In this document: in pieces, positions 16,094 to 27,379 of the stretch
Numbering within the stretch: the first letter of the stretch is position 1
Layout of the letters: each line of letters begins with the position of its first letter
NCBI GenBank assembly: GCA_046348365.1
Contig: JAXMEL010000005.1
Coordinates: 248,001 to 312,000 of the forward strand
Source of the DNA: JAEUPI01 sp046348365
Lineage (GTDB): Bacteria > Pseudomonadota > Gammaproteobacteria > Burkholderiales > Burkholderiaceae_C
Direction: 5' to 3'
Length of the DNA stretch: 64,000 nucleotides
The notes under the pieces: model-generated
The model's database searches: none
Told to the model about the DNA's origin: nothing
The model's input: the letters and a program-made list of their open reading frames with translations, nothing else
Program-made: the position numbers and the translations under genes

Positions 16094-17377
16094 TCAGCGC
16101 AGGTTGTAGAACGCGCCGCGACCGGGGTAGCTCGCCACGTCGCCCAGGTCTTCCTCGATGCGCAGCAGCTGATTGTACTTGGCGATGCGGTCGCTGCGGC
16201 TCATCGAGCCGGTCTTGATCTGGCCGGCGTTGGTGCCCACGGCAATGTCGGCGATCGTGGCGTCCTCGGTCTCGCCGCTGCGGTGGCTGATCACCGCGGT
16301 GTAGTTGGCGCGCTTGGCCATCTCGATGGCGGCGAAGGTCTCGCTGAGCGTGCCGATCTGGTTGATCTTGATGAGGATCGAGTTGGCGATGCGCTTGGCG
16401 ATGCCTTCCTTGAGGATGCGCGTGTTGGTGACGAACAGGTCGTCGCCCACCAGCTGCACCTTGGCCGCCAGCTTGTCGGTGAGGTGCTTCCAGCCGTCCC
16501 AGTCGCCCTCGTGCATGCCGTCTTCGATGCTGATGATCGGGTACTTGTCGACCCAGGTGGCGAGCATGTCGGTCCACTCGGCTGCGCCGAGGATCATGCC
16601 TTCGCCGCTCAGGTGGTACTTGCCTTCCTTGTAGAACTCGCTGGCCGCGCAGTCGAGGCCGATGGCGATCTGCTCGCCGGGCGTGTAGCCGGCCTTGTCG
16701 ATGGCCTCGATCAGCATCTGCAGCGCCGCCTCGTGGCTGGCCACGTTGGGCGCGAAGCCGCCTTCGTCGCCCACGGCGGTGCTCATGCCCTTGCCGTCGA
16801 TGATCTTCTTCAGCGCATGGAACACCTCGGCGCCGTAGCGCACCGCCTCGCGGAAGCTCGGCGCGCCGACCGGAATGATCATCAGCTCCTGCAGGTCGAG
16901 GTTGTTGTTGGCATGTGCGCCGCCGTTGATCACGTTCATCATCGGCACCGGCAGGCTCATGCCGCCCGAGCCGCCGAAGTAGCGATACAGCGGCAGCCCG
17001 CTTTCTTCGGCCGCGGCGCGCGCCACCGCCATGCTCACCGCGAGCGTCGCGTTGGCGCCGAGGCGGCTCTTGTTGTCGGTGCCGTCGAGGTCGATCAGCG
17101 TCTTGTCGAGGAAGGCCTGCTCGCTCGCGTCGAGCCCGAGCACGGCCTCGCTGATCTCGGTGTTGATGTGCTCCACCGCGCGCAGCACGCCCTTGCCGAG
17201 GTAGCGGCTCTTGTCGCCGTCGCGCAGCTCGATCGCCTCGCGGCTGCCGGTGGAGGCGCCGCTCGGCACCGCGGCGCGGCCCATGGTGCCGGATTCCAGC
17301 AGTACGTCGCATTCGACGGTGGGGTTGCCGCGGCTGTCGAGAATCTCGCGGCCGACGATGTCGACGATGGCACTCAT
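16094..17377 (-). CDS. eno: Enolase
   Basis: Enolase interconverts 2-phosphoglycerate and phosphoenolpyruvate. The 427-residue protein carries SGASTGSREAIELRDGD (loop around residues 40-56), the catalytic region GDEGGFAPN, the metal-binding SIEDGM and the signature SHRSGETEDATIADIAVG. Length and all motifs are standard. AAGGAAGGAA lies just upstream of ATG 17377. Next in the run are ftsB downstream and DUF1330, kdsA and pyrG upstream, all in the same direction, with the best promoter before pyrG. Confidence 0.98.
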   Translation of the reverse strand: MSAIVDIVGREILDSRGNPTVECDVLLESGTMGRAAVPSGASTGSREAIELRDGDKSRYLGKGVLRAVEHINTEISEAVLGLDASEQAFLDKTLIDLDGTDNKSRLGANATLAVSMAVARAAAEESGLPLYRYFGGSGGMSLPVPMMNVINGGAHANNNLDLQELMIIPVGAPSFREAVRYGAEVFHALKKIIDGKGMSTAVGDEGGFAPNVASHEAALQMLIEAIDKAGYTPGEQIAIGLDCAASEFYKEGKYHLSGEGMILGAAEWTDMLATWVDKYPIISIEDGMHEGDWDGWKHLTDKLAAKVQLVGDDLFVTNTRILKEGIAKRIANSILIKINQIGTLSETFAAIEMAKRANYTAVISHRSGETEDATIADIAVGTNAGQIKTGSMSRSDRIAKYNQLLRIEEDLGDVASYPGRGAFYNLR

Positions 17378-17411
17378 GGGGTTCCTTCCTTCGGGATCGT
17401 GATTCGTGTGT

Positions 17412-17717
17412 TCAGACCGGCGCGGCGACGCCCTCGACCAAGATCATGTTGAAGTAGTCGGTCGCGCCCTTGCGCAGCTGCCGCGCCGAGGCGTACGCGC
17501 TGCCTTCGTTGAAGGCCTTGGCGGCCTCGAAGCTCGGAAAGCGGATCACGCCCACGCGCGCGGGCTGCCAGTCGCCTTCGAGCGTGTCGCAGCGGCCGCC
17601 TCGCGCCAGATACTCGCCGCCCGCGGCCTTGACCACCTCTTGCGCCGCGGCCATGTACTTCTTGTACTGCTCGAGGTCGTTGATCTTCATCTCGACGATG
17701 ATGTAGCCGTAGGGCAT
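17412..17717 (-). CDS. DUF1330 domain protein (EthD/dimeric barrel-like)
   Basis: This 101-residue protein has the compact alpha/beta pattern of DUF1330 dimeric ferredoxin-like barrels. It begins with YIIVEMKINDLEQYKKYM, then GGEYLARGG, and ends with FPSFEAAKAFNEGSAY and LRKGATDYFNMILVEG. No enzyme activity is assigned to the family. AAGGAG sits 7 nt before ATG 17717. It lies between kdsA (21 nt) and eno (34 nt) in a tight run, an insertion into the otherwise common pyrG-kdsA-eno order that is also seen in related Burkholderiales as far as I recall. Confidence 0.85.
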   Translation of the reverse strand: MPYGYIIVEMKINDLEQYKKYMAAAQEVVKAAGGEYLARGGRCDTLEGDWQPARVGVIRFPSFEAAKAFNEGSAYASARQLRKGATDYFNMILVEGVAAPV

Positions 17718-17738
17718 GTGTGTCTCCTTGGTACTGCG

Positions 17739-18596
<858 letters not shown>

Positions 18597-18609
18597 CGTG
18601 CGGCTGCCC

Positions 18610-20286
<1,677 letters not shown>

Positions 20287-20340
20287 GTCGTTCAGCCAGG
20301 GGCGCGCCGCGTCGCACGAAGGCTGTGGTGGTAAAGCGCG

Positions 20341-20346
20341 ATTATA
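20341..20346 (-). promoter_or_regulatory. Probable sigma-70 -10 box of the pyrG operon
   Basis: On the minus strand 20346-20341 reads TATAAT, a perfect -10 hexamer in a GC-rich background. The region 16-18 nt upstream holds only a weak -35 match and overlaps the 3' end of the hydrolase gene at 20,365. Transcription should start near 20,333, giving a leader of about 45 nt before the pyrG ATG. Confidence 0.6.
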
Positions 20347-20364
20347 GGCGTGTGATCGCGCGGT

Positions 20365-21276
20365 TCAGCCGGAGCGCTTCACCATCGCGTCGAGCAGTTC
20401 GAGCACCACGTGCGCGGTGCGCTCGGGCCGCTCCATCGGATACAGGTGCGAGCCCTCGACGCTGCGCCAGTGCGCGCCGGCGAGCTGGCGCACGTAGCCG
20501 AGGCCGAGCTGCCGGCCCTCGGTCGAGTCGGTGCCCTCGACATAGGCCACCGGGCAGCGCAGCGGATGCCGCCGCAGCAGCGGCTCCACGTGATGCGGCA
20601 GCGTGTCGTAGATGCGCGTCTCCACGTCGCGCCGGAACGCGAGCTGCATGCCGCCGCCCGGCGCACGCTCGAATCCATGTTCGAGGTAGTGCTCGAAACA
20701 GCGCGCATCCCAGGCCGCGAACATGCGCTTGCCGCCGAAATGCGCGCGCACGGCAGCGGCATCGGGCCAGTGCTCGCGCCGGCGTGCAGAAACCTTGCCC
20801 GGCCCGCCGCGGCGGATCAGGCCGGTGGCCTTCAGCAGCCAGAACCCCTGCGAGCGCCAGCCGGCGACGATCGGCGCATCGAGCAGCACCACCGCTCTGA
20901 TCTGATCGGCCGGCATCCGGCAGGCCGCGAGCAGGCTCACGTAGCCGCCCATCGAATGACCGGCGAGCACCACCGGCGCGCCCGGCGCCTCGCGGCGGAT
21001 GTAGGCCAGCAGCTCGTCGCGCAGATGCGGCCAGCCGCTGGTGACGGGATGCGCAGGGTCGTGGCCGAGCTTGTCGGGCGCGATCACGCGCCAGCCGGCG
21101 CGGCGCCACAGCTCGAACAGCAGGCTGTACGTGCCGGCGACGAAGCCGTTGGCGTGGGTGAAGACAAGCGTCGGCTGCGTCGATGACGTCGTTGGCGAGG
21201 GCAAGGCGGGGCGTCGGGCTGCGTTGCGCGTGGAGGCACCGAGCATAGCGGGCGCCGCAGGGCAGCCGCGAAGCAT
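20365..21276 (-). CDS. Alpha/beta hydrolase (cytoplasmic)
   Basis: This alpha/beta hydrolase has LVFTHANGFVAGTY (oxyanion loop), the nucleophile elbow AGHSMGGY, VVLLDAPIVAGW, and a late GSHLYPMERP that supplies the catalytic His. It resembles esterase/lipase-like alpha/beta hydrolases with no defined substrate. ATG 21276 overlaps the upstream lipoprotein gene stop (TGATG); ATG 21246 (MLGASTRN) is an alternative that removes ten residues. It lies last in the direction mutS, lipoprotein hydrolase, this gene, so two different hydrolases follow mutS. No signal peptide is evident. Confidence 0.83.
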   Translation of the reverse strand: MLRGCPAAPAMLGASTRNAARRPALPSPTTSSTQPTLVFTHANGFVAGTYSLLFELWRRAGWRVIAPDKLGHDPAHPVTSGWPHLRDELLAYIRREAPGAPVVLAGHSMGGYVSLLAACRMPADQIRAVVLLDAPIVAGWRSQGFWLLKATGLIRRGGPGKVSARRREHWPDAAAVRAHFGGKRMFAAWDARCFEHYLEHGFERAPGGGMQLAFRRDVETRIYDTLPHHVEPLLRRHPLRCPVAYVEGTDSTEGRQLGLGYVRQLAGAHWRSVEGSHLYPMERPERTAHVVLELLDAMVKRSG

Positions 21277-22157
21277 CAGTGCGCGACGCTGATGCCGAAC
21301 AACTCGCGCAGCGCACTGCGGTACTGCGCCTGCCCGACCACGTCGGTGTTCTCGTGCTCGCCGCCGTCGACGAGCACGAAGCGCTTCGGCGGCAGCGCGC
21401 GCTCGTACAGCGCGCGGCCGAGCGCGGGCGACACCATCTCGTCGGCGCTGCCGTGCACCACCAGCAGCGGCGAGCCGATCGTGGCCACGCGCGAGCCGGC
21501 ATCGAAGTGCTGCGTCATCAGCGCGTACACCGGCAGCCAGCCCCAACGCGTGCTGCGCAGCACGTCGGCCGCCGAGGTGAACGCGCCTTCGACGATGACG
21601 CCGGCCTCGTCGTCGACGTCGGCGGCCAGCGCCACCGCGAGCGCCGCGCCGAGCGAATGGCCGAACACGAAGCGCCGCGCCTGCGGATGCCGGTGCGCCA
21701 GCCAGCGCCAGGCGGCGCGCGCGTCCTCGGCGGCCAGCGTTTCGGAGGGCAGCGCCTCGCTGCTGAGCCCGAAGCCGCGATAGTCGATCGACAGCACCGA
21801 GAACCCCAGCGCGTGCAGCTGCCGCATGCGCGGCGCGCTGGCATGCACCGTCCAGCGCACACCGTGCAGGAACAGCAGCACCGGCGCATCGGGCTCGGCG
21901 CGCGCCAGCCACAGGCCGTGCAGCCGCACCGCCTGGCCGCGCTGCTCGGGGTGGTCCGACAGGTGATCGATCCACACCTCCTGCATGCCCGCCGCCGCCG
22001 CGACACCGGGCTCCCAGGTGTCGTGCGTGGGCATGAAGATCCAGCGCCGCTGCTGGTGGTCGACGATCATGCAGCCGGCGGCCAGCACGGCCGCCAGCAG
22101 CGCGATCGCCAGCGGCCTCACACGATGGCCCGGCCGCGGATCGCGTTCATGCGGCAT
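21276..22157 (-). CDS. Alpha/beta-hydrolase lipoprotein, paralogue B (downstream of mutS)
   Basis: This 293-residue protein has a signal peptide ending in the lipobox LAAGC (Cys 29) followed by DHQQRRWIFMP, then LFLHGVRWT, DYRGFGLS, the nucleophile elbow GHSLGAALAVALAA, and VHGSADEMV. A late GGEHENTD probably provides the catalytic His. It is a clear paralogue of the protein at 3348-4214, sharing domain order and many short blocks (DYRGFG, EDARAAW, GRALYERA, KRFVLVDGG). Its start overlaps the mutS stop by 11 nt, so it is translationally linked to mutS as paralogue A is to mutL. The substrate is unknown. Confidence 0.86.
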   Translation of the reverse strand: MPHERDPRPGHRVRPLAIALLAAVLAAGCMIVDHQQRRWIFMPTHDTWEPGVAAAAGMQEVWIDHLSDHPEQRGQAVRLHGLWLARAEPDAPVLLFLHGVRWTVHASAPRMRQLHALGFSVLSIDYRGFGLSSEALPSETLAAEDARAAWRWLAHRHPQARRFVFGHSLGAALAVALAADVDDEAGVIVEGAFTSAADVLRSTRWGWLPVYALMTQHFDAGSRVATIGSPLLVVHGSADEMVSPALGRALYERALPPKRFVLVDGGEHENTDVVGQAQYRSALRELFGISVAH

Positions 22158-24786
22158 CCTTGCCGGCCAGAGCCTTCAGGCGATAGAGCGCGTCGAGCGC
22201 CTCGCGCGGCGTCAGCGCGTCGGGGTCGATCTGCGTCAGCGCCTGCAGCGCAGCCGGCGGCGGTGGCGGCGCGGTGGATGCGGGCGGCGCCGAGAACAGA
22301 TCCACCTGCGCGGCGCCTTCGCGCGACTGGCGTTCGAGCGCCTCCAGCGTGTGCTGGGCCTGGCGCACGATGGCGCCCGGCACGCCGGCCAGGCGCGCCA
22401 CCTGCACGCCGTAGCTGCGGCTCGCCGGCCCGGCCTGCACCTCGTGCAGGAACACGATGTCGTGGCCCGACTCGGCGGCCGACACATGCACGTTGATCGC
22501 CCGCGCATGCCGCGCCGGGAATTCGGTGAGCTCGAAGTAGTGCGTCGCGAACAGCGTGAAGGCCTTGTTGCGGTCGTGCAGGTGGGCGGCGATCGCGCTG
22601 GCCAGCGCGAGGCCGTCGAAGGTGGAGGTGCCGCGGCCGATCTCGTCCATCAGCACCAGCGACTGCTCCCCGGCCGCGTGCACGATCGCCGCGGCCTCGG
22701 TCATCTCGAGCATGAAGGTCGACTGCGCGTTGGCCAGGTCGTCGGCGGCGCCGATGCGGGTGTGGATCGCATCGACGGGCCCGAGCGTGCAGCGCTCGGC
22801 CGGCACGTACGAGCCCATCGCCGCGAGCAGCACGATCAGCGCCACCTGCCGCATGTAGGTGCTCTTGCCGCCCATGTTGGGCCCGGTGATGATCTGCATG
22901 CGCGTGCGCGCATCGAGCCGCGTGTCGTTGGCGATGAACGGCGTGCCGCCGGTCTCGGCCAGGCGTGCCTCGACCACCGGATGGCGGCCGCGCTCGATCT
23001 CGATGCACGGATGGCTCACGAACTGCGGCCGGCACCAGCGCAGCGTGGCGGCGCGTTCGGCCAGCGCGGCCAGCGCGTCGAGCGTGGCCAGCGCGCGGCC
23101 CAGCGCGGCCAGCGCCGGCACGTGCGGCTGCAGGCCCTCGACCAGCGCCTCCCACAGCAGCTTCTCGCGCGCCAGCGCGCGCTCCTGCGCCGACAGCGCC
23201 TTGTCTTCGAAGGTCTTCAGCTCGGGCGTGATGAAGCGCTCGGCGTTCTTCATCGTCTGGCGGCGTTGGTAGTCGGCGGGCACCTTGTCGAGCCCGCTCG
23301 CGGTGACCTCGATGTAGAAGCCGTGCACGCGGTTGAACTGCACGCGCAGGTTGCCGATGCCGGTGCGCGCGCGCTCGCGCGCTTCGAGTGCGAGCAGGAA
23401 GGCATCGCAGTTCTGGCCGATGGCGCGCAGCTCGTCGAGCGCGGCATCGTGGCCCGGCGCGATCACGCCGCCGTCGCGCACCAGCGCCGCGGGCTCGTCG
23501 GCGAGGGTGGCCGCCAGTGTCTGCGCGATCGCGGCGTCAGGCTGCAGCGCCACCTGCAGATCGTTCAGCAGCGCGCTGGCGGCGGGCACGCGCTGGCGCA
23601 ATGCCGGCAGCGCGTGCAGCGTGTCGCGCAGGCCGGCGAGCTCGCGCGGGCGCACCTGCCGCAGCGCCAGCCGCGCGACGCAACGTTCCACGTCGCTGAC
23701 ACCGCGCAACGCGTCGCGCAGCGCCTCGGCCGGGTCGCCGAGCAGCTGCGCGATCGCGTCGTGCCGTGCGGTGGCGGCCGAGCGCTCGCGCGGCGGCTGC
23801 GTCAGCCACAACCGCAGCGCACGGCTGCCCATGCCGGTGCGGCAGCTGTCGAGCAGCGACAGCAGCGTCGGCGCCGGCTCGCCGCGCAGCGTCTGCGTCA
23901 ATTCGAGGTTACGGTGCGTGGCCGGCGGCAGCAACAGCAGGTCGCTCGCGCGCGCCACGGCCAGCTCCACCACGTGCGTGTGCCGGTCGCCCTGCGTGCG
24001 CTCGGCGTAGGCGAGCAGGGCGGCGGCCGCGGCGTGGGCGAGCGGCAGGTCCTCGGCGTCGAAGCCGGCGAGCGAGGCCACGCGCAGGGCCTCGCACAGC
24101 TTGCGCCGGCCGAGCGCGGGCTCGAACTGCCAGGCCGGCCGCACGCTGCGCGCCGCGCGGTGCGCGCGCACGGCATCGGGCACGTCGTCGGCGTCGAGCA
24201 GCAGCTCGGCGGGCGCGATGCGGGCGAGCCAGTCGGCCAGATCGGCTTCGGTGCACTGCGCGAGGCCGCAGCGCCCGCTGGCCACGCTGAGCCAGGCCAG
24301 ACCCCAGGGGTTGCCGCGAGCGCCGCGGGCGAGGGCGAGCAGCGTGGTGTCGGCGCGCTCGTCGAGCAACTCGCCATCGGTGACCGTGCCCGGCGTCACC
24401 ACGCGCAGCACCTTGCGCTCCACCGGGCCCTTGGCGGTGGCCACGTCGCCCACCTGCTCGGCGATGGCCACCGACTCGCCGAGCCTGATCAGCCGCGCGA
24501 GATAGGTTTCCAGCGCATGCACCGGCACGCCGGCCATTACCACCGGCTCGCCGGCGCTGGCGCCGCGGGCGGTGAGCGTGATGTCGAGCAGACGATTGGC
24601 TTTGCGCGCGTCGTCGTAGAACAGCTCGTAGAAGTCGCCCATGCGGTAGAGCACCAACGTGTCGGGGTGCTCGGCCTTGATGCGCAGGTATTGCTGCATC
24701 ATCGGCGTGTGGGCGGAGAAGTCGCTGCGCGTGTCGGTGGCGCCCGTCACTCTAGAAGCTGATGTCGACTGTCGATCTGGCGGCAT
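22147..24786 (-). CDS. mutS: DNA mismatch repair protein MutS
   Basis: MutS recognises mismatches and loads MutL. The 879-residue product has the mismatch-binding Phe-x-Glu region in MGDFYELFYDDA (near residue 52), the connector and lever domains, Walker A GPNMGGKSTYM near residue 634, the conserved ST.MLEM segment (STFMLEMTE), and Walker B DEIGRGTSTFDG near residue 713, followed by ATHYFELTEF. ATG 24786 gives a longer N-terminus than usual; GTG 24750 (VTGATDTRSDFSAHTPMM) is a reasonable alternative, preceded by TCTAGAG. Downstream overlap ties it to the lipoprotein hydrolase. Confidence 0.97.
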   Translation of the reverse strand: MPPDRQSTSASRVTGATDTRSDFSAHTPMMQQYLRIKAEHPDTLVLYRMGDFYELFYDDARKANRLLDITLTARGASAGEPVVMAGVPVHALETYLARLIRLGESVAIAEQVGDVATAKGPVERKVLRVVTPGTVTDGELLDERADTTLLALARGARGNPWGLAWLSVASGRCGLAQCTEADLADWLARIAPAELLLDADDVPDAVRAHRAARSVRPAWQFEPALGRRKLCEALRVASLAGFDAEDLPLAHAAAAALLAYAERTQGDRHTHVVELAVARASDLLLLPPATHRNLELTQTLRGEPAPTLLSLLDSCRTGMGSRALRLWLTQPPRERSAATARHDAIAQLLGDPAEALRDALRGVSDVERCVARLALRQVRPRELAGLRDTLHALPALRQRVPAASALLNDLQVALQPDAAIAQTLAATLADEPAALVRDGGVIAPGHDAALDELRAIGQNCDAFLLALEARERARTGIGNLRVQFNRVHGFYIEVTASGLDKVPADYQRRQTMKNAERFITPELKTFEDKALSAQERALAREKLLWEALVEGLQPHVPALAALGRALATLDALAALAERAATLRWCRPQFVSHPCIEIERGRHPVVEARLAETGGTPFIANDTRLDARTRMQIITGPNMGGKSTYMRQVALIVLLAAMGSYVPAERCTLGPVDAIHTRIGAADDLANAQSTFMLEMTEAAAIVHAAGEQSLVLMDEIGRGTSTFDGLALASAIAAHLHDRNKAFTLFATHYFELTEFPARHARAINVHVSAAESGHDIVFLHEVQAGPASRSYGVQVARLAGVPGAIVRQAQHTLEALERQSREGAAQVDLFSAPPASTAPPPPPAALQALTQIDPDALTPREALDALYRLKALAGKDAA

Positions 24787-24969
24787 TTTGTGCCAATGGC
24801 ATGTTTCGCACCGAGGCCCGAGGACACTCGTCTGAACCCACCGGCACTTCGGATTGCGGTGAAGGTCTTGGTGAGCACTCGAGCGTGGACCATTGTCCCG
24901 GACTTCGGCTGCACGCCAACGGGCGCGGCCGGACCTGGACCTGCCGCTGCCGCAGCCCGGAGCAGCGCG

Positions 24970-25956
24970 TCAGTTCAACTGCAGGTTGGCCGCCTTCACG
25001 GCGGCGTTCATCCAGCCGAGCTCCTGCGTGATCAGTGCCTCGAAGGCCTGCGGCGTACTGCTGAAGGCCGTGGTGCCGATGCCGATCAACTTCGACTTGA
25101 CGTCGGCATCGGCGACGGCCGTGGCGACGGCAGCGCGCAGCTGCTCGATCACCGGTGCCGGCGTGCCGCGCACGGCGGCGAATCCGCCCCAGAGCACCAA
25201 CGACGGCATGTCGTGACCCAGCTCCTGGAGCGTCGGCACGTCGGGCAGCAGCGGGTGGCGCTGCTTGTCGAGCAGCGCCAGCGCTCGAATCAGGCCCTTT
25301 TGAATCATCGGCAAGCCCAGCGCGAGCGCAGGCGTCATGAACTGGATCTCGCCTGCGGCCAGCGCCGTCACGGCGTCGGGGCCGCCTTTGAACGGCACGT
25401 GCACCGCGTCGAGCTTGTTGGCCTTGCTGAACTGCGAAGGCCACAGGTGCTCCAGGGTGCCGATGCCGATCGAGCCGTAGGCCAGCGACCCCGGCTTCGC
25501 GGCGCCGGCGTCGACCAGATCCTTGACCGACTTGAACGGCGACGACGCGGGCACCAGCAGCACGGCGGGCATCGTGCCCATCAGCGACACCGGCGCCAGC
25601 GTCTCGAGCAGGTCGATCTTCTTCAGCGTGACCTGCGCCGCGCACATGCCTGAGCTGACGTGGATCAGCGTGTAGCCATCGGCCGGCGCCTGCCGCATCG
25701 CCTGCATCGCGATCGCGTAGCTGGCGCCGGGGCGGTTGTCGACGATGAAGGTCTGCTTGAGCTGCGCCTGCAGCGACGCCACCACCATGCGCGCGGTGGC
25801 GTCGGCGGCACCGCCCGCGGGCAGCGGCACGATCACCTTGATCGGGCCTTTGGTCGGAAAGGCCTCCTGCGCGCGCGCCGGCAGACCGACGAGGCCGGTG
25901 GTGCCGAGGGCGGCCATCGAGGCGATGAACTGGCGGCGTTCGATGAAACGGGGCAT
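24970..25956 (-). CDS. Bug/TctC-family solute receptor 2 (last gene of DUF1254 operon)
   Basis: This 328-residue periplasmic receptor has a signal peptide with a twin-arginine-like start (ERRQFIASMAALG) ending ARAQ, then FPTKGPIKVIVPLPAGGAAD, VDNRPGASYAIAM, APADGYTL, HVPFKGGPDAV and LLPDVPTLQELG. TAGGAG lies 7 nt before ATG 25956. It is 28 nt downstream of the DUF1254 gene and closes the operon that begins at 30,480, so its ligand should be the substrate or a product of that operon. No permease accompanies it. The 183 bp between this gene and mutS show nothing I can identify. Confidence 0.9.
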   Translation of the reverse strand: MPRFIERRQFIASMAALGTTGLVGLPARAQEAFPTKGPIKVIVPLPAGGAADATARMVVASLQAQLKQTFIVDNRPGASYAIAMQAMRQAPADGYTLIHVSSGMCAAQVTLKKIDLLETLAPVSLMGTMPAVLLVPASSPFKSVKDLVDAGAAKPGSLAYGSIGIGTLEHLWPSQFSKANKLDAVHVPFKGGPDAVTALAAGEIQFMTPALALGLPMIQKGLIRALALLDKQRHPLLPDVPTLQELGHDMPSLVLWGGFAAVRGTPAPVIEQLRAAVATAVADADVKSKLIGIGTTAFSSTPQAFEALITQELGWMNAAVKAANLQLN

Positions 25957-25984
25957 GGCGTGTCTCCTAATCAATAAGCGCCGA

Positions 25985-27379
25985 TCAAGACCGGCGAGTT
26001 GTCGTGAGTGAATGAGTCAGGCACTCGACGGCCGGCGGCGCGTACTGGCGCGTCAGCACCTGCGGGCGCGGCTGGTACATGCGCAGGATCAGCCAGAAGG
26101 GCCCTGCCGGGGCCGGCAGCCAGTTCGCCGTGCCCGCGGCCGTGTCCGCCGTCGTGTCCGCTGACGGGGCCACATGCTGCACGGCGATTTCGAGCGAGCC
26201 GTCGGCGCCCCAGACCAGGCCGGGTGTCGCGCTGCCGATGTTGTAGCGGCCAATCGGGTTGTCGACCAGTTGGTTCTCCGGCCGCGAGTACATGGTGATC
26301 GACCAGAACGCATCGACCGGCGGCAAGCGGTCGGCGGCGAAGCGGATGCGGTAGCGGTTCGAGCCGTCGAGCGGGCGACGCTCGGCATCGAGCACGGTGA
26401 ACGGGTAGGTGGCCTCGACCGGCTCGTTGGCGCCGTAGCCGTAGCAGGCCGTCACCGCGCGGGCGAGGAAGTCATGGCCGTAGCGGCCGAGATTGAACAG
26501 GAAGCTCCAGCCGCCGATCTGCTCGGCGCCTGCAGCCAGGTAGGCCGCCATGCGCGCGAAGGCGGCGGCTATGCCGGCCTGCAGACCGCGCTGCTGCGCT
26601 GCGTCGAGGCGCGCGAGGTCGAATCGCAGTCCGGGCCCGATGCCCAGCGCAGCGAACTGGGCCACGACGGCTTCCTCGCCGGGCACCACGTTGTCGCGCG
26701 TGATGGCCTCGTTGAGCAGCGCGAAGAAGTCGAGCGAATGGAAGTGCGGCGCCGTGTTCTTGGGGTCGCGCGGCGGCGTGTGCAGCGGCGCCGCCGACAC
26801 GAAGCCGGGGTTCAAGGGCTCGAAGCGGATGCGCCCGTTCAGCGCGGCCACCGCCTCGATGTCGCCGGGGACGGCGGGGTCGACCACGGTGCGCAACTGG
26901 ATGAAGACGGTCTGGGTCGGCACGTCGATGCGGTGGACGCCGGCCGGCAGCTCGCCTGCCCAGCGGCTGTGGCAGTACGCGTACAGCCCCGGCTTCGATC
27001 CCATGCGGCGACCGACGTACTCGGCGCAGTTGAGCGCGGCGTCGGTGGCCTGCACGCTCCAGTAGCGCTCGCCCATCGCCGGCACGCGCATCAGCACCGG
27101 GCCGTTGCTCAGGTCGAGCCAGCCCAGCCCGTAGAGCGTGTCGATGTTGGGCGTGAAGTCGGTGAAGCCGGGCTTGGCCAGCTCGGTGTGCACATGCAGT
27201 GCGTTGACCGGCGCATACGCCTTGTAGTCCGGATGCGTCGCCTCGTCGCGCAGCAGCATCGACTTGACGTAGACGTAACCCCACAGGTAGGCGTGGTAGC
27301 CGACGGCGAAGGCCTCGCGTTCGGCCAGCGTCTGCGCCGCGTCGCTGGTCGTCGATCCAGGTGCTCGTGTGCTCGTCAT
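25985..27379 (-). CDS. DUF1254/DUF1214 domain protein 1
   Basis: This 464-residue protein begins with a DUF1254 domain (residues about 15-150: YHAYLWGYVYVKS, then FTPNIDTLYGLGWLDLSNGPV and YWSVQATDA). It ends with a DUF1214 domain (FWSITMYSRPENQLVDNPIGRYNIG, then GSLEIAVQHV and ANWLPAPAGPFWLILRMY). Unlike many family members it shows no signal peptide. The activity of the family is unknown. Its start overlaps the stop of the metallo-beta-lactamase gene by 4 nt and it shares its domain order with the protein at 29,134, so the operon encodes two DUF1254 paralogues around a hydrolase-fold protein. Confidence 0.88.
   Translation of the reverse strand: MTSTRAPGSTTSDAAQTLAEREAFAVGYHAYLWGYVYVKSMLLRDEATHPDYKAYAPVNALHVHTELAKPGFTDFTPNIDTLYGLGWLDLSNGPVLMRVPAMGERYWSVQATDAALNCAEYVGRRMGSKPGLYAYCHSRWAGELPAGVHRIDVPTQTVFIQLRTVVDPAVPGDIEAVAALNGRIRFEPLNPGFVSAAPLHTPPRDPKNTAPHFHSLDFFALLNEAITRDNVVPGEEAVVAQFAALGIGPGLRFDLARLDAAQQRGLQAGIAAAFARMAAYLAAGAEQIGGWSFLFNLGRYGHDFLARAVTACYGYGANEPVEATYPFTVLDAERRPLDGSNRYRIRFAADRLPPVDAFWSITMYSRPENQLVDNPIGRYNIGSATPGLVWGADGSLEIAVQHVAPSADTTADTAAGTANWLPAPAGPFWLILRMYQPRPQVLTRQYAPPAVECLTHSLTTTRRS

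Noticed and set aside
20365..21975. A single 536-codon hydrolase frame covering the region up to 21,975
   Set aside because: The upstream half is the wrong frame of the lipoprotein hydrolase; the real start is at 21,276 by overlap and motif position.
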